Notes: generated by a model from the sequence alone, not told the origin. Positions 1 to 8,159 are shown, counted from the stretch's first letter. The stretch: 64,000 bases of DNA from UBA1413 sp964567485 (GCA_964567485.1 CAZMMX010000003.1:93580-157579), one strand, 5' to 3'. Translations and numbers: made by a program.

Positions 1-141
1 TCCGGGCCTGAATCCCGGCAGGGAGGCCTTGAGCCTGTATTCACGCAGCTTTTCAGCCACCGTCTTCTCATAATCAGCAGGCTCCACGACCACGCGTACC
101 ACGGAATACCCCTTATCGCTCTCTTCTCTGGTAATCTTCAT
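1..141 (-). CDS. tig: Trigger factor, N-terminal fragment (cut by window edge)
   Basis: Ribosome-associated peptidyl-prolyl isomerase and chaperone that meets nascent chains at the ribosome exit tunnel. Only the first 47 codons are present, reading off the left edge. They start MKITREESDKGYSVVRVVVE and reach a PGFRPG motif, the hallmark of the trigger factor ribosome-binding domain. The ATG at 139-141 opens the frame. The gene lies downstream of tRNA-Leu on the same strand with a terminator-like hairpin between them, so it probably has its own promoter. The identification rests on the N-terminal domain only. Confidence 0.8.
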   Translation of the reverse strand, partial: MKITREESDKGYSVVRVVVEPADYEKTVAEKLREYRLKASLPGFRPG

Positions 142-165
142 AATTGTTAATACTATTCTGGGTTA

Positions 166-213
166 CAAAAAAAAAACATGCGCCGGAAGGTCCCTGTTTG
201 GGGGCTTTCCGGC
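166..213 (-). terminator. Rho-independent terminator after tRNA-Leu
   Basis: On the minus strand a roughly 13-bp GC-rich stem (182-194 with 201-213, including two wobble pairs) is followed by ten T residues (167-176). It sits just after the 3' end of tRNA-Leu and before trigger factor. Confidence 0.8.
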
Positions 214-219
214 CGGAGG

Positions 220-301
220 TGCGGACGAAGGGACTCGAACCCCCACGCCGTAAGGCACCAGATCCTAAGTCTGGCACGTCTACCAATTCCGCCACGTCCG
301 C
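220..301 (-). tRNA. tRNA-Leu (anticodon UAG)
   Basis: The minus strand starts GCGGACGTGGCGG and folds as a class II tRNA. The 7-bp acceptor stem GCGGACG/CGTCCGC has discriminator A. The anticodon stem CCAGA/TCTGG holds the loop CTTAGGA with anticodon TAG. A long variable arm and a TTCGAGTC T-loop follow. No CCA is encoded. A TACCTTTG promoter element lies just upstream. Confidence 0.95.
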
Positions 302-312
302 AAATCGAGGCG

Positions 313-320
313 CAAAGGTA
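313..320 (-). promoter_or_regulatory. Bacteroidota -7 element for tRNA-Leu
   Basis: The minus strand reads TACCTTTG, an exact match to TAnnTTTG, 12 nt before the first base of tRNA-Leu. No clear -33 TTTG is seen. Transcription would start at about 306. Confidence 0.6.
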
Positions 321-379
321 GTTAATTTTTTTATTGACGTAATTCCGCCAGGCCCTGAATCTTCAAAAAAATCAGCAGT

Positions 380-1102
380 TTAACGCAATGTAAAATTCTG
401 GCCGAGATAGACTTTACGGACCACCTCATCATTGGCCAGGTCGTGCGCCGATCCCGATTTAAGGATGCTTCCCTCGAAAAGAAGATAGGAACGGTCGGTG
501 ATGGAGAGGGTTTCGTGTACATTATGGTCGGTGATCAGAACACCGATATTTTTGGCTTTCAGGCGGGTGACGATATTCTGGATATCTTCGACGGCGATAG
601 GGTCCACGCCGGCAAAGGGCTCATCGAGAAGGATGAACTTGGGGTCTATGGCCAGGGCCCGGGCAATCTCGGTACGGCGGCGTTCTCCCCCCGAAAGCTG
701 GTACCCCTTGCTCTTGCGGATATGCTGAAGCCCGAATTCCACCAACAACGACTCCAGTTTCTCATTCTGGTATTCGCGGGTGTAATTGGTCATCTCCAGC
801 ACCGCTCTCAGGTTGTCTTCGATGCTGAGTTTGCGGAAAACACTCGCCTCCTGTGCCAGATAGCCGATTCCCAACTGTGCCCGCTTGTACACCGGCAACC
901 GGGTGATCTCCTCGTCGTTCAGGTAAATACTGCCCGAAAAAGGCTGGATAAGCCCCACGATCATGTAAAAAGAGGTCGTCTTCCCCGCTCCGTTGGGCCC
1001 CAGCAACCCCACGATTTCCCCTTGATGCACCTCAAAACTGACGCCGTTGACCACCGTCCTTTTCCTGTACTTCTTGACAATATTTTCAGCTCTTAATATC
1101 AT
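380..1102 (-). CDS. lptB: LPS export ABC transporter ATP-binding protein LptB
   Basis: Cytoplasmic ATPase that drives lipopolysaccharide extraction by the LptB2FG complex toward the Lpt bridge. The 240-aa protein is the usual LptB size. Walker A (GPNGAGKTT) is at residues 35-43, the signature LSGGE at 136-140, and Walker B with the catalytic Glu (ILLDEP) at 157-162. The near-continuous match to the family, including LGIGYLAQEASVFRKL around 77-92, separates it from generic ABC ATPases. It starts 18 bp after tatC on the same strand, so the two are probably one transcript from the tatC promoter. The lptF/G genes are not in the window. Confidence 0.92.
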   Translation of the reverse strand: MILRAENIVKKYRKRTVVNGVSFEVHQGEIVGLLGPNGAGKTTSFYMIVGLIQPFSGSIYLNDEEITRLPVYKRAQLGIGYLAQEASVFRKLSIEDNLRAVLEMTNYTREYQNEKLESLLVEFGLQHIRKSKGYQLSGGERRRTEIARALAIDPKFILLDEPFAGVDPIAVEDIQNIVTRLKAKNIGVLITDHNVHETLSITDRSYLLFEGSILKSGSAHDLANDEVVRKVYLGQNFTLR

Positions 1103-1120
1103 GACTTTCCATATCAGGGT

Positions 1121-2005
1121 TTAGGCGGCCGCCGCCCTCTTCTCTTTCTTCTCCATGTTTCTGACCACCCGCGCCGAAATGAAAATGCTCACCTCATACA
1201 GAATGAGAAGGGGAATGGCCACCAGGATCTGGCTGAAGACATCGGGCGGGGTGATGATGGCCGACAACAGAACCAGAACCACAATGGCATGTTTCCGGTA
1301 GGTACGCATAAACCCCGGCGTCAGCAAACCTACCTTGGTCAGGGAATAAGAAAACACAGGCAACAGGAATACCACGCCCGCAGCAAAGACAATGCTGACC
1401 ACCATACTGATATAGGAGGTGATGTTGATCTGGTTAGAAACATCGGGACTGATGGAGTAGCTGCTGAAAAACTGGATCGACAGGGGAACGATCAGGTAAT
1501 ACCCGAACAGAAGCCCCAGGATAAAAAGAAAGGTGGTATAGAAGACCGCACCTGTGGCCACCCTTTTTTCATGTTCGTAGAGTGCCGGCCTGATGAACTT
1601 CCAGAACTCCATAAACACCACAGGGGCAGCAAGAATCAGTCCGGCCACCATGGCTGTCCACATCGACATGTTAAACTGCCCGGGCATCTTGATGTTGATC
1701 AGCTCTATCTCTTGCTGGTTAATCCGCAGGCTCTCAGTCCCCAAACGATCAGCCATCAGGGCAAACATCCTGTTGGTCCAGAAATCCGGTGACTTGGGCT
1801 TAAAAATAATCTCATGAAAAATAAAGTCCTGGATGATAAAGGCAAACACAGCCAGTACAAAAACGGCAATCAGAGAACGGATGATGTGCCACCGCAGCTC
1901 TTCCAGATGGTCAAGGAAGGACATTTCGCCCGCTTTTTCCTTTTCCTTCCTCTCCCTGTTTTCGAGTGCCTTTTTCTCCCTGTTACTGCTTATACCCATC
2001 GGCAT
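1121..2005 (-). CDS. tatC: Sec-independent protein translocase TatC
   Basis: Polytopic inner-membrane receptor of the twin-arginine pathway, which binds RR signal peptides and assembles with TatA to export folded proteins. The 294-aa sequence has a charged N-terminal extension, the conserved start MSFLDHLEELRWHIIRSL, six hydrophobic segments, and a family-typical FMEFWKFIRPALYEHEKR segment. A lysine/alanine-rich tail ends the protein. The ATG at 2005 (or a second one two codons on) lies about 20 nt from the predicted transcription start. The matching tatA is at 51.6 kb in this window, so the Tat genes are split. Downstream it is coupled to lptB. Confidence 0.93.
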   Translation of the reverse strand: MPMGISSNREKKALENRERKEKEKAGEMSFLDHLEELRWHIIRSLIAVFVLAVFAFIIQDFIFHEIIFKPKSPDFWTNRMFALMADRLGTESLRINQQEIELINIKMPGQFNMSMWTAMVAGLILAAPVVFMEFWKFIRPALYEHEKRVATGAVFYTTFLFILGLLFGYYLIVPLSIQFFSSYSISPDVSNQINITSYISMVVSIVFAAGVVFLLPVFSYSLTKVGLLTPGFMRTYRKHAIVVLVLLSAIITPPDVFSQILVAIPLLILYEVSIFISARVVRNMEKKEKRAAAA

Positions 2006-2031
2006 CAGATTACTTATGTTGTTAAACCCTG

Positions 2032-2039
2032 CAAATATA
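2032..2039 (-). promoter_or_regulatory. -7 element for the tatC-lptB operon
   Basis: The minus strand reads TATATTTG, an exact TAnnTTTG match, about 27 nt upstream of the tatC ATG. No convincing -33 TTTG partner is seen. Confidence 0.55.
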
Positions 2040-2180
2040 GCGACTTCCCCTGAACTGCACCTTTATCGGCTTCTTTAATTATTTCTAAAAATTTTTAGTT
2101 ATGCTTGTCCTTTGGAGAACTTTGATTAATTTAGTTAGCTTTTAAAAAAGAGGTTACTATTTATAGGAAAAAAAATACTG

Positions 2181-4364
2181 ATGTCAAGGAAAACTGAATT
2201 AACAGGATACCTCCAGAAATATTTCGGATTTGACAGGTTCAAAGGGGAACAGGAAGAGGCCATTTTGAGCGTTTTGGAAGGGAACAACATCTTCGTGCTG
2301 ATGCCCACAGGCGGGGGTAAGTCGCTGATATACCAATTGCCGGCCGTGATGATGGAGGGCACAGCCATTGTAATATCTCCGCTGATCGCTTTGATGAAGA
2401 ACCAGGTAGACTCGATGAGGGGGATCTCGATGGAAGACAACATTGCCCATTTCCTCAATTCTTCATTGTCGAAGTCAGCCATTCAAGAGGTAAAGGACGA
2501 TGTTACGGCAGGGAAGACCAAGTTACTCTATGTGGCCCCCGAGTCCCTGACCAAGGAAGAGAACGTGGAGTTTCTCAAGAACATCAAAATTTCGTTTTAT
2601 GCTGTGGATGAAGCGCATTGTATTTCTGAGTGGGGTCATGATTTCAGGCCTGAATACCGGAGGATCAGGCCTATCGTGCAGGAGATCGGCGCAGCGCCCA
2701 TCATAGCCCTGACGGCAACGGCCACCGCCAAGGTGCAACATGATATCCAGAAGAACCTGGGCATCCTGGATGCCAGGGTTTTCAAGGCCTCCTTCAACCG
2801 GCCCAATCTTTACTATGAGGTGCGGCCCAAGATCAAACCCGAAAACCAGATTATCCGATTCATCAAGGAAAATCCCGGTAAATCGGGGATCATCTATTGC
2901 CTGAGCCGGAAAAAGGTGGAAGAACTCGCTGAAACACTGAGAATTAACGAAATCAAGGTCTTGCCTTACCATGCCGGCATGGATGCCGCCACCCGCAGTC
3001 TGAACCAGGACAGGTTTCTCATGGAGGAGGTCGACGTGATGGTCGCCACCATCGCCTTTGGCATGGGGATCGACAAACCCGACGTGCGGTATGTCATCCA
3101 CTATGATATCCCCAAGAGCCTCGAGGGGTATTACCAGGAAACCGGGCGTGCCGGCCGCGACGGCGGAGAGGGGAAATGCATCACCTTTTACAGCTACAAG
3201 GATATCCAGAAACTCGACAAGTTCATGCATGGCAAACCGGTGGCAGAACAGGAAATCGGCCGCCAGCTGCTGCTCGACACCGTCTCCTATGCCGAAACCG
3301 CCATCTGCCGCCGCATCATCCTGCTCCACTATTTCGGGGAAAAATATGAGTCCGAAAATTGCGGAAACTGCGACAACTGCCTTAATCCCAAGGAGATCCT
3401 GGAAGCCAGCGACGAGGTGGTACGGGCACTGGAAACTATCCATGAAGTCAAGGAAAAATATAAGGCCGAACATATTGCCGACATCCTGGTGGGGAAACCC
3501 TCAGCGGCAGTCAAATCCTTCCACCACGATGAACTGGAATCTTTCGGGACGGGAGACGACCACGACGAGCATTTCTGGAATGCCGTCTTCAGGCAGTCTA
3601 TGGTGGCCGGACTGATCACCAAGGATATCGAGAATTACGGGTTACTGAAAATCACCCCCGCAGGCCATGAATTCATGCAGAATCCCCGGCCCTTCCAGCT
3701 GGTTAAAAACCACCGTTATGAAGACGAAGAGGATGATTCGGCATCGGGTGCCCCGGCCGGAGGATCGGGAGGAGATCCCGAGCTTTTTAACATGCTGAAG
3801 GAACTCCGCAAAAGCATCGCCAAAAAACACAACCTCCCCCCCTATGTCATCTTTCAGGATCCTTCCCTGGCCGATATGTCGATTCAATACCCCATCACCT
3901 TCGACGAACTCCAGAAGATCCAGGGTGTCGGACAGGGAAAAGCACAGCGCTATGGCAAGGAATTTCTCTCCCTGATCAGCAAATATGTCGAAGAGAACGA
4001 GATTGAAAGGCCCCAGGACCTGGTAGTGCGCCAGGTGGCCAACAAATCAAAGATGAAGGTGTACATCATCCAAAGCATCGACAGAAAGATCTCCCTCGAA
4101 GATATCGCCGAAGCAAAGGGCATCGAATTTGCTGAACTACTGAGTGAAATCGAGGCCATCGTCAATTCAGGGACCCACATCAACATCGATTATTATATCA
4201 ATGAGGTGCTCGACGAAGAACAACAGGAAGAGGTTTTCGACTATTTCCGTGCAACCGAGAACGATTCCGTAGAGGCAGCCATTGCCGAACTGGGGGAAGA
4301 GGAATACAGCGAAGATTATATCCGACTGATGCGTATCAAGTTTCTTTCCGACATGGGCAATTGA
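2181..4364 (+). CDS. recQ: ATP-dependent DNA helicase RecQ
   Basis: 3'-5' superfamily 2 helicase for recombination and stalled-fork repair. The 727-aa protein shows Walker A (PTGGGKS) at 42-48 and the DEAH box at 143-146. The arginine-finger region PDVRYVIHYDIPKSLEGYYQ lies near residue 300. A zinc site is formed by Cys376, Cys394, Cys397 and Cys400. RQC winged-helix sequence follows, then an HRDC-like domain at about 534-610 and a C-terminal helical domain. The C-terminal extension is longer than in E. coli RecQ (about 610 aa) and is common in Bacteroidota RecQ. The gene is monocistronic and diverges from tatC. Confidence 0.95.
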   Translation: MSRKTELTGYLQKYFGFDRFKGEQEEAILSVLEGNNIFVLMPTGGGKSLIYQLPAVMMEGTAIVISPLIALMKNQVDSMRGISMEDNIAHFLNSSLSKSAIQEVKDDVTAGKTKLLYVAPESLTKEENVEFLKNIKISFYAVDEAHCISEWGHDFRPEYRRIRPIVQEIGAAPIIALTATATAKVQHDIQKNLGILDARVFKASFNRPNLYYEVRPKIKPENQIIRFIKENPGKSGIIYCLSRKKVEELAETLRINEIKVLPYHAGMDAATRSLNQDRFLMEEVDVMVATIAFGMGIDKPDVRYVIHYDIPKSLEGYYQETGRAGRDGGEGKCITFYSYKDIQKLDKFMHGKPVAEQEIGRQLLLDTVSYAETAICRRIILLHYFGEKYESENCGNCDNCLNPKEILEASDEVVRALETIHEVKEKYKAEHIADILVGKPSAAVKSFHHDELESFGTGDDHDEHFWNAVFRQSMVAGLITKDIENYGLLKITPAGHEFMQNPRPFQLVKNHRYEDEEDDSASGAPAGGSGGDPELFNMLKELRKSIAKKHNLPPYVIFQDPSLADMSIQYPITFDELQKIQGVGQGKAQRYGKEFLSLISKYVEENEIERPQDLVVRQVANKSKMKVYIIQSIDRKISLEDIAEAKGIEFAELLSEIEAIVNSGTHINIDYYINEVLDEEQQEEVFDYFRATENDSVEAAIAELGEEEYSEDYIRLMRIKFLSDMGN

Positions 4365-4405
4365 GGAGTCCCCCCCCTTTGGGGTGAGAATTAAAGAATT
4401 TTGAA

Positions 4406-4413
4406 TATTTTTG
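4406..4413 (+). promoter_or_regulatory. -7 element for ahcY
   Basis: TATTTTTG, an exact TAnnTTTG match, lies 20 nt before the annotated ATG. A TTTG at 4378-4381 could be the -33 element, although its 24-nt spacer is long. It sits in the 69-bp gap after recQ. Confidence 0.6.
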
Positions 4414-4433
4414 CCCAAAATTTCTAAAACACG

Positions 4434-5846
4434 ATGGAAGGAAAGATGATGAACAATTATAAGGTAGCCGATATTCATCTGGCTGATTTTGGAAGGAAAG
4501 AGATAGAGATTGCGGAGAAGGAGATGCCGGGGCTGATGTCGATCAGGCGGAGGTTCAGTGCTGCTCAGCCGCTGAAGGGTGCCCGAATCACGGGAAGTCT
4601 TCACATGACGGTTCAAACCGCAGTGCTCATTGAGACACTGGCGGCCCTGGGCGCAGAAGTGCGCTGGGCCAGTTGCAATATTTTCTCCACACAGGACCAC
4701 GCCGCTGCAGCCATTGCCAGCACGGGGATTCCCGTATTTGCCTGGAAAGGAGAATCCCTGGAAGAGTATTGGTGGTGTACCGACCGCGCCCTCGATTTCG
4801 GGGAGGGCAAGGGTCCCCACCTTATCGTTGACGACGGAGGAGACGCCACTCTGATGGTTCACCGCGGATATCAGGCCGAAAAAGACCCCTCGGTGCTCGA
4901 CCGGCCCGCCGATGGAGAAGATGAAGTTCAGCTGAACGCCATCCTCCGGAAAATCCTCCATGAAACCCCCACCCGCTGGAGTAACGCCGCCCGCGACATC
5001 AGGGGAGTCTCCGAAGAGACCACCACAGGGGTACACCGTCTTTACCAAATGAAGGAAAACGGAGAACTCCTGTTCCCTGCCATCAACGTGAACGACTCAG
5101 TAACCAAGTCGAAATTCGACAATCTCTACGGTTGCCGGGAATCCCTGGCCGATGGTATTAAAAGGGCTACCGATGTGATGATCGCTGGCAAGGTAGTGAT
5201 CGTGGCCGGTTATGGCGACGTGGGTAAAGGATGTGCCCGCTCCATGCGGGGTTACGGCGCCCGCGTGATCGTCACCGAAATCGACCCCATCTGTGCCCTG
5301 CAGGCTGCCATGGAAGGCTTTGAAGTGAAAACCATGGAAGAAGCCCTGCCCGAAGGAAATATCTTTGTGACCACCACCGGAAACCGTGACGTGATCACCG
5401 CAGACCACATGGCCACCATGAAAGACCAGGCCATCGTTTGCAATATCGGCCACTTCGATAACGAAATCCAGGTAGCAAGGCTCGAAAAATGGCCGGGAAT
5501 CGTGAAATTGAATATCAAACCGCAGGTCGATAAATATACTTTCAGTGACGGACATGCCATATTCCTGCTGGCTGAAGGAAGGCTGGTCAACCTGGGATGC
5601 GCCACCGGCCACCCCTCTTTTGTGATGAGCAACTCCTTCACAAATCAGACACTGGCACAACTGGAACTGTGGCAGAACAACCCGGAGATTGGGGTTTACC
5701 GTCTTCCCAAACACCTCGACGAAGAGGTGGCCCGTCTCCACCTGGAACAGCTGGGAGTCACACTCACCACCCTCACCAAAGAGCAGGCCGACTATATCGG
5801 GGTGCCCGCAAAAGGACCCTACAAGCCGGAACACTACCGCTACTGA
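4434..5846 (+). CDS. ahcY: Adenosylhomocysteinase (S-adenosylhomocysteine hydrolase)
   Basis: NAD-dependent cytosolic enzyme that reversibly splits S-adenosylhomocysteine into adenosine and homocysteine, clearing the by-product of methylation. The 470-aa protein is of family length. Substrate-domain motifs include GSLHMTVQTAVLIETL. The Rossmann NAD-binding loop GYGDVGKG is at about 259-266. The C-terminus ends PYKPEHYRY, the conserved tail that completes the neighbouring subunit's NAD site. Three possible ATGs occur in the first six codons (4434, 4446, 4449); the GGAAAG just before 4446 may be the ribosome binding site, so the true start may be there. It appears monocistronic. Confidence 0.96.
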   Translation: MEGKMMNNYKVADIHLADFGRKEIEIAEKEMPGLMSIRRRFSAAQPLKGARITGSLHMTVQTAVLIETLAALGAEVRWASCNIFSTQDHAAAAIASTGIPVFAWKGESLEEYWWCTDRALDFGEGKGPHLIVDDGGDATLMVHRGYQAEKDPSVLDRPADGEDEVQLNAILRKILHETPTRWSNAARDIRGVSEETTTGVHRLYQMKENGELLFPAINVNDSVTKSKFDNLYGCRESLADGIKRATDVMIAGKVVIVAGYGDVGKGCARSMRGYGARVIVTEIDPICALQAAMEGFEVKTMEEALPEGNIFVTTTGNRDVITADHMATMKDQAIVCNIGHFDNEIQVARLEKWPGIVKLNIKPQVDKYTFSDGHAIFLLAEGRLVNLGCATGHPSFVMSNSFTNQTLAQLELWQNNPEIGVYRLPKHLDEEVARLHLEQLGVTLTTLTKEQADYIGVPAKGPYKPEHYRY

Positions 5847-5908
5847 TCCTCTCAGGAGGGAATGGTTCCTCCCTGCCGGGAAAAACGGACTTTCCCGCAA
5901 CCATGGCC

Positions 5909-5938
5909 GATGCCGTCATTCCCGGGAATGGCGGCATC
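5909..5938. repeat. 30-bp near-perfect palindrome between convergent genes
   Basis: GATGCCG and CGGCATC arms enclose CATTCCCGGGAATG, centred at 5923/5924, with one mismatched pair. It touches the stop codon of the Rieske-like gene. Two smaller stem-loops lie just before it (GGAGG/CCTCC near 5855-5875 and GGGAAA/TTTCCC near 5879-5896). None has a T-tract. The likely role is a bidirectional transcription barrier or 3'-end stabiliser between ahcY and the Rieske-like gene. Confidence 0.5.
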
Positions 5939-6350
5939 AGTTATATATCCTGAGAATATTGCCGGCTGACGATACATGATAGGGCTGCAGGCCCTGCGTG
6001 GCAGGCCCTTTCAGGGGTTGGCCCCCTCCCATCAGCATATACTGTGACCCGCAACGCGAACAGGTAGCCAGGGGACCATCAACAACAACAGGAAGCTGTG
6101 GATCCTTCTCATGCGTGCAGGCCGCATCAAATGCATACCAGGAACCCGGATACTCACAATATACGATCACCCCTGCATATCCGGCACCCCTGAAATATAC
6201 AGAGTTCCCGGTCACCATCAGCTCATTGGTGATGTTAAGATCAATCGTCATATAGACCGGAACATAGGGAATCACCTGGTACTGCTCTTTGTCACAGGCC
6301 ACCATCATGAGCATCGCCGACACCATCCCGATGAAAAACTTTCTGGTCAT
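5937..6350 (-). CDS. Small Rieske-like lipoprotein with a CxH...CxxC cluster motif
   Basis: A 137-aa exported protein with a signal peptide and lipobox ending at Cys19 (MVAC-D). Residues 74-107 resemble a Rieske [2Fe-2S] domain. Cys78-Thr-His80 is followed 16 residues later by Cys97-Ser-Arg-Cys100-Gly. Classical Rieske proteins have C-x-H and C-x-x-H; here the second histidine is cysteine, giving three Cys and one His. A late glycine/proline stretch (GGGQPLKGPA, 108-117) matches the usual Rieske proline loop. If it binds a cluster, it would be a lipid-anchored periplasmic or surface electron carrier. It may instead hold a metal ion or be structural. No redox partner gene is adjacent. Confidence 0.65.
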   Translation of the reverse strand: MTRKFFIGMVSAMLMMVACDKEQYQVIPYVPVYMTIDLNITNELMVTGNSVYFRGAGYAGVIVYCEYPGSWYAFDAACTHEKDPQLPVVVDGPLATCSRCGSQYMLMGGGQPLKGPATQGLQPYHVSSAGNILRIYN

Positions 6351-6445
6351 TTTCCCTGTTCCCTGATTTTTATTAACTTTACCCTTGATAAACAGCGAAG
6401 GTAGTTGTTTTATTTTTCAAGCCACCAGAAATTTAAAATCAGGTT

Positions 6446-6970
6446 ATGGAAGACATCGTTGTCATCATACTCACCCTGGCCTTTACGATCCTGGCTGCCG
6501 TCAACCAGAACAAAAAGAAAAAGGCGGCCGCAGAGAACAAGGCTCCGGTGCCCGACTTCTGGAAAGTTCTCTTTCCCGGGGGAGCAGATGAGGGAATGCC
6601 GCCACAGCCTTATGTCGTGTCGGAGGAACCTTCTGGCAGGGAAGCAGGAGCCCATCGCGAAGGGGAACCTTTCGAAGAGGGTGCCCGGGTCAGCAGGAGG
6701 ATAACACCACAACCGGCCTCTCCGGTCACAGTTGCCCCGGAAAGCAGGTTTCCGAACGCCGGGTTTCCTTCCCGGGCCACCACTCCCGGGAATCGCCGTG
6801 GAGTGCACACCCCGGCCTTCAACATGGAAGGCTCCGAAAAAAAAACCACCCCCGGAGGGCAACAGCTCCCCCCTCCTCAGGAGAATGATGAATCCCCTTC
6901 CGTAATGGACGATTTCTCCCTTCGGAAGGCCGTTATCTATCACGAAATACTTGACCCTAAATATTTTTAG
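6446..6970 (+). CDS. Single-pass membrane protein with conserved C-terminal tail, function unknown
   Basis: A 174-aa protein. Residues 1-19 form a hydrophobic membrane segment (VVIILTLAFTILAAV), followed by a lysine cluster NKKKKAA that should face the cytoplasm. A long proline-, glycine- and glutamate-rich region (about 30-150) looks disordered. The protein ends in an ordered tail, DFSLRKAVIYHEILDPKYF. Short anchored proteins with this kind of RKAVIYxEIL tail recur in Bacteroidota, usually as hypothetical proteins. The tail probably binds a partner, but nothing here says which. A TATTTTTC sequence near 6409 could be its promoter. Confidence 0.7.
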   Translation: MEDIVVIILTLAFTILAAVNQNKKKKAAAENKAPVPDFWKVLFPGGADEGMPPQPYVVSEEPSGREAGAHREGEPFEEGARVSRRITPQPASPVTVAPESRFPNAGFPSRATTPGNRRGVHTPAFNMEGSEKKTTPGGQQLPPPQENDESPSVMDDFSLRKAVIYHEILDPKYF

Positions 6971-7030
6971 GAGACAGGAAGGTCAATTGATTATTTTTAA
7001 GGCTTTCGTTTTAAAATTAAGGAAAAATAC

Positions 7031-7038
7031 TATTTTTG
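7031..7038 (+). promoter_or_regulatory. -7 element upstream of greA
   Basis: TATTTTTG, an exact TAnnTTTG match. Transcription would start near 7045, right at the foot of the hairpin at 7046-7072, leaving a leader of about 68 nt before the greA ATG. Confidence 0.6.
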
Positions 7039-7045
7039 CACAAGG

Positions 7046-7083
7046 AAGAGTCCTGAGATCTCAGGATTCTTTCTCTTTTTTTT
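7046..7083 (+). terminator. Terminator-like hairpin in the greA leader (possible attenuator)
   Basis: A perfect 14-bp palindrome CCTGAGATCTCAGG (7052-7065) extends with extra pairs on both sides to about 7046-7071. It is followed after a short CTC by eight T residues (7076-7083), the form of an intrinsic terminator. It lies between the TATTTTTG element and the greA start, so it may attenuate greA. The alternative is that it ends the upstream gene, whose stop is at 6970. No second TAnnTTTG is present between the hairpin and greA. Confidence 0.65.
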
Positions 7084-7112
7084 AATAGCTATCAAATTTA
7101 GGAGGAATAATA

Positions 7113-7586
7113 ATGACACGAAGTGTCTATCTCACCCATGAGGGATTAAAAAAGTTACGTGAGGAACTGGAATTTCTCATGAATGTGGAGAGGCCCAAGA
7201 TATCGAAGCAGATCGGGGAAGCCATTGAGAAGGGAGACATCACGGAGAATGCCGAATATGATGCGGCCAAGGATGCTCAGGGATACCTGGAAGCCAAGAT
7301 TGCCGGATTACAGTCGAAAATTGCACATGCCAGGATTATCGACGAGTCGAAAATTGACACGAGCCAGGTGCAGATATTAAACAAGGTGACCATTAAGAAC
7401 CGCAAGAACAATGCGGTGATGCAGTACACCATTGTTCCCGAGAGTGAAGCCAACCTGAAGGAAGGGAAACTCTCAGTATCTACTCCCATCGCCCAGGGAC
7501 TGATGGGGAAAAAAGTGGGGGACACCGTGGACATCACGGTCCCTGCGGGGATTATTCCCTTTGAGATCATAGAAATTTCAATGTAG
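7113..7586 (+). CDS. greA: Transcription elongation factor GreA
   Basis: Binds the secondary channel of RNA polymerase and stimulates cleavage of backtracked RNA. The 157-aa length is standard. The N-terminal coiled coil carries the acidic tip segment EKGDITENAEYDAAKDAQ (about 31-48), which delivers the catalytic metal. The C-terminal FKBP-like domain follows, ending with GIIPFEIIEISM. A strong Shine-Dalgarno AGGAGG sits 8-13 nt before the ATG, unusual for this lineage. The HIT gene follows 14 bp later, so the two probably share a transcript. A hairpin in the leader suggests control by premature termination. Confidence 0.96.
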   Translation: MTRSVYLTHEGLKKLREELEFLMNVERPKISKQIGEAIEKGDITENAEYDAAKDAQGYLEAKIAGLQSKIAHARIIDESKIDTSQVQILNKVTIKNRKNNAVMQYTIVPESEANLKEGKLSVSTPIAQGLMGKKVGDTVDITVPAGIIPFEIIEISM

Positions 7587-7600
7587 AAAAACGTCAGACC

Positions 7601-8002
7601 ATGCCGTCAGTATTCACGAAGATCATCAACAGTGAGATCCCTGCCTACAAAGTGGCTGAGACCGATGGCTATATCGCCTTCCTTGACATATCGCCGGTAG
7701 CTCCCGGCCATACCCTGGTGGTTCCCAAAAAAGAGGTCGATTATCTTTTCGACCTCGATGACGAGACCTACCTGGGTTTGCAGGCCTTTGCGAAGAAGGT
7801 GGCCCTGGGAATCAAAAAGGCCATACCCTGCCGTAAGGTGGGGGTGGCGGTGCTGGGACTGGAGGTGCCTCATGCTCATATCCACCTGGTTCCCATGCAG
7901 AATGAATCGGACCTGCTTAACTTCGGCAGGAAACTCAGGCTCTCCCCTGAGGAATTCGTGGAAATCAGGGAAAAAATTGCCGGAGCCATATCCCTCAGAT
8001 AA
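7601..8002 (+). CDS. HIT family nucleotide hydrolase (HinT-like)
   Basis: Small cytosolic dimeric hydrolase or transferase acting on nucleoside phosphoramidates or dinucleotides. The 133-aa protein begins SVFTKIINSEIPAYKV, typical of the HIT fold. It carries the histidine triad His91-Ala-His93-Ile-His95, whose middle histidine is the nucleophile. A GHTLVVPKKEVDYLFDL stretch is also typical. It starts 14 bp after greA, a pairing common in Bacteroidota, although the functional link is unknown. The natural substrate cannot be told from sequence. Confidence 0.92.
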   Translation: MPSVFTKIINSEIPAYKVAETDGYIAFLDISPVAPGHTLVVPKKEVDYLFDLDDETYLGLQAFAKKVALGIKKAIPCRKVGVAVLGLEVPHAHIHLVPMQNESDLLNFGRKLRLSPEEFVEIREKIAGAISLR

Positions 8003-8159
8003 TGGGGACGATCCCCTTTCCGGGGAAACTTATTAACAAGACCTGTCCTCCTCGGCCTAATTCAGTAATTTTACCTCCGGAAGGAGACCCCCACAGGGGC
8101 CCCGGGTTGTTGTCCTTCTCTCTTCCGGAAGCGTTGTTCATCAGATTACTGTCCAAGCC

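Noticed and set aside
4370..4384. CCCC-TTT-GGGG stem after recQ as a terminator
   Set aside because: The stem is only four pairs and no T-run follows; too weak to list.
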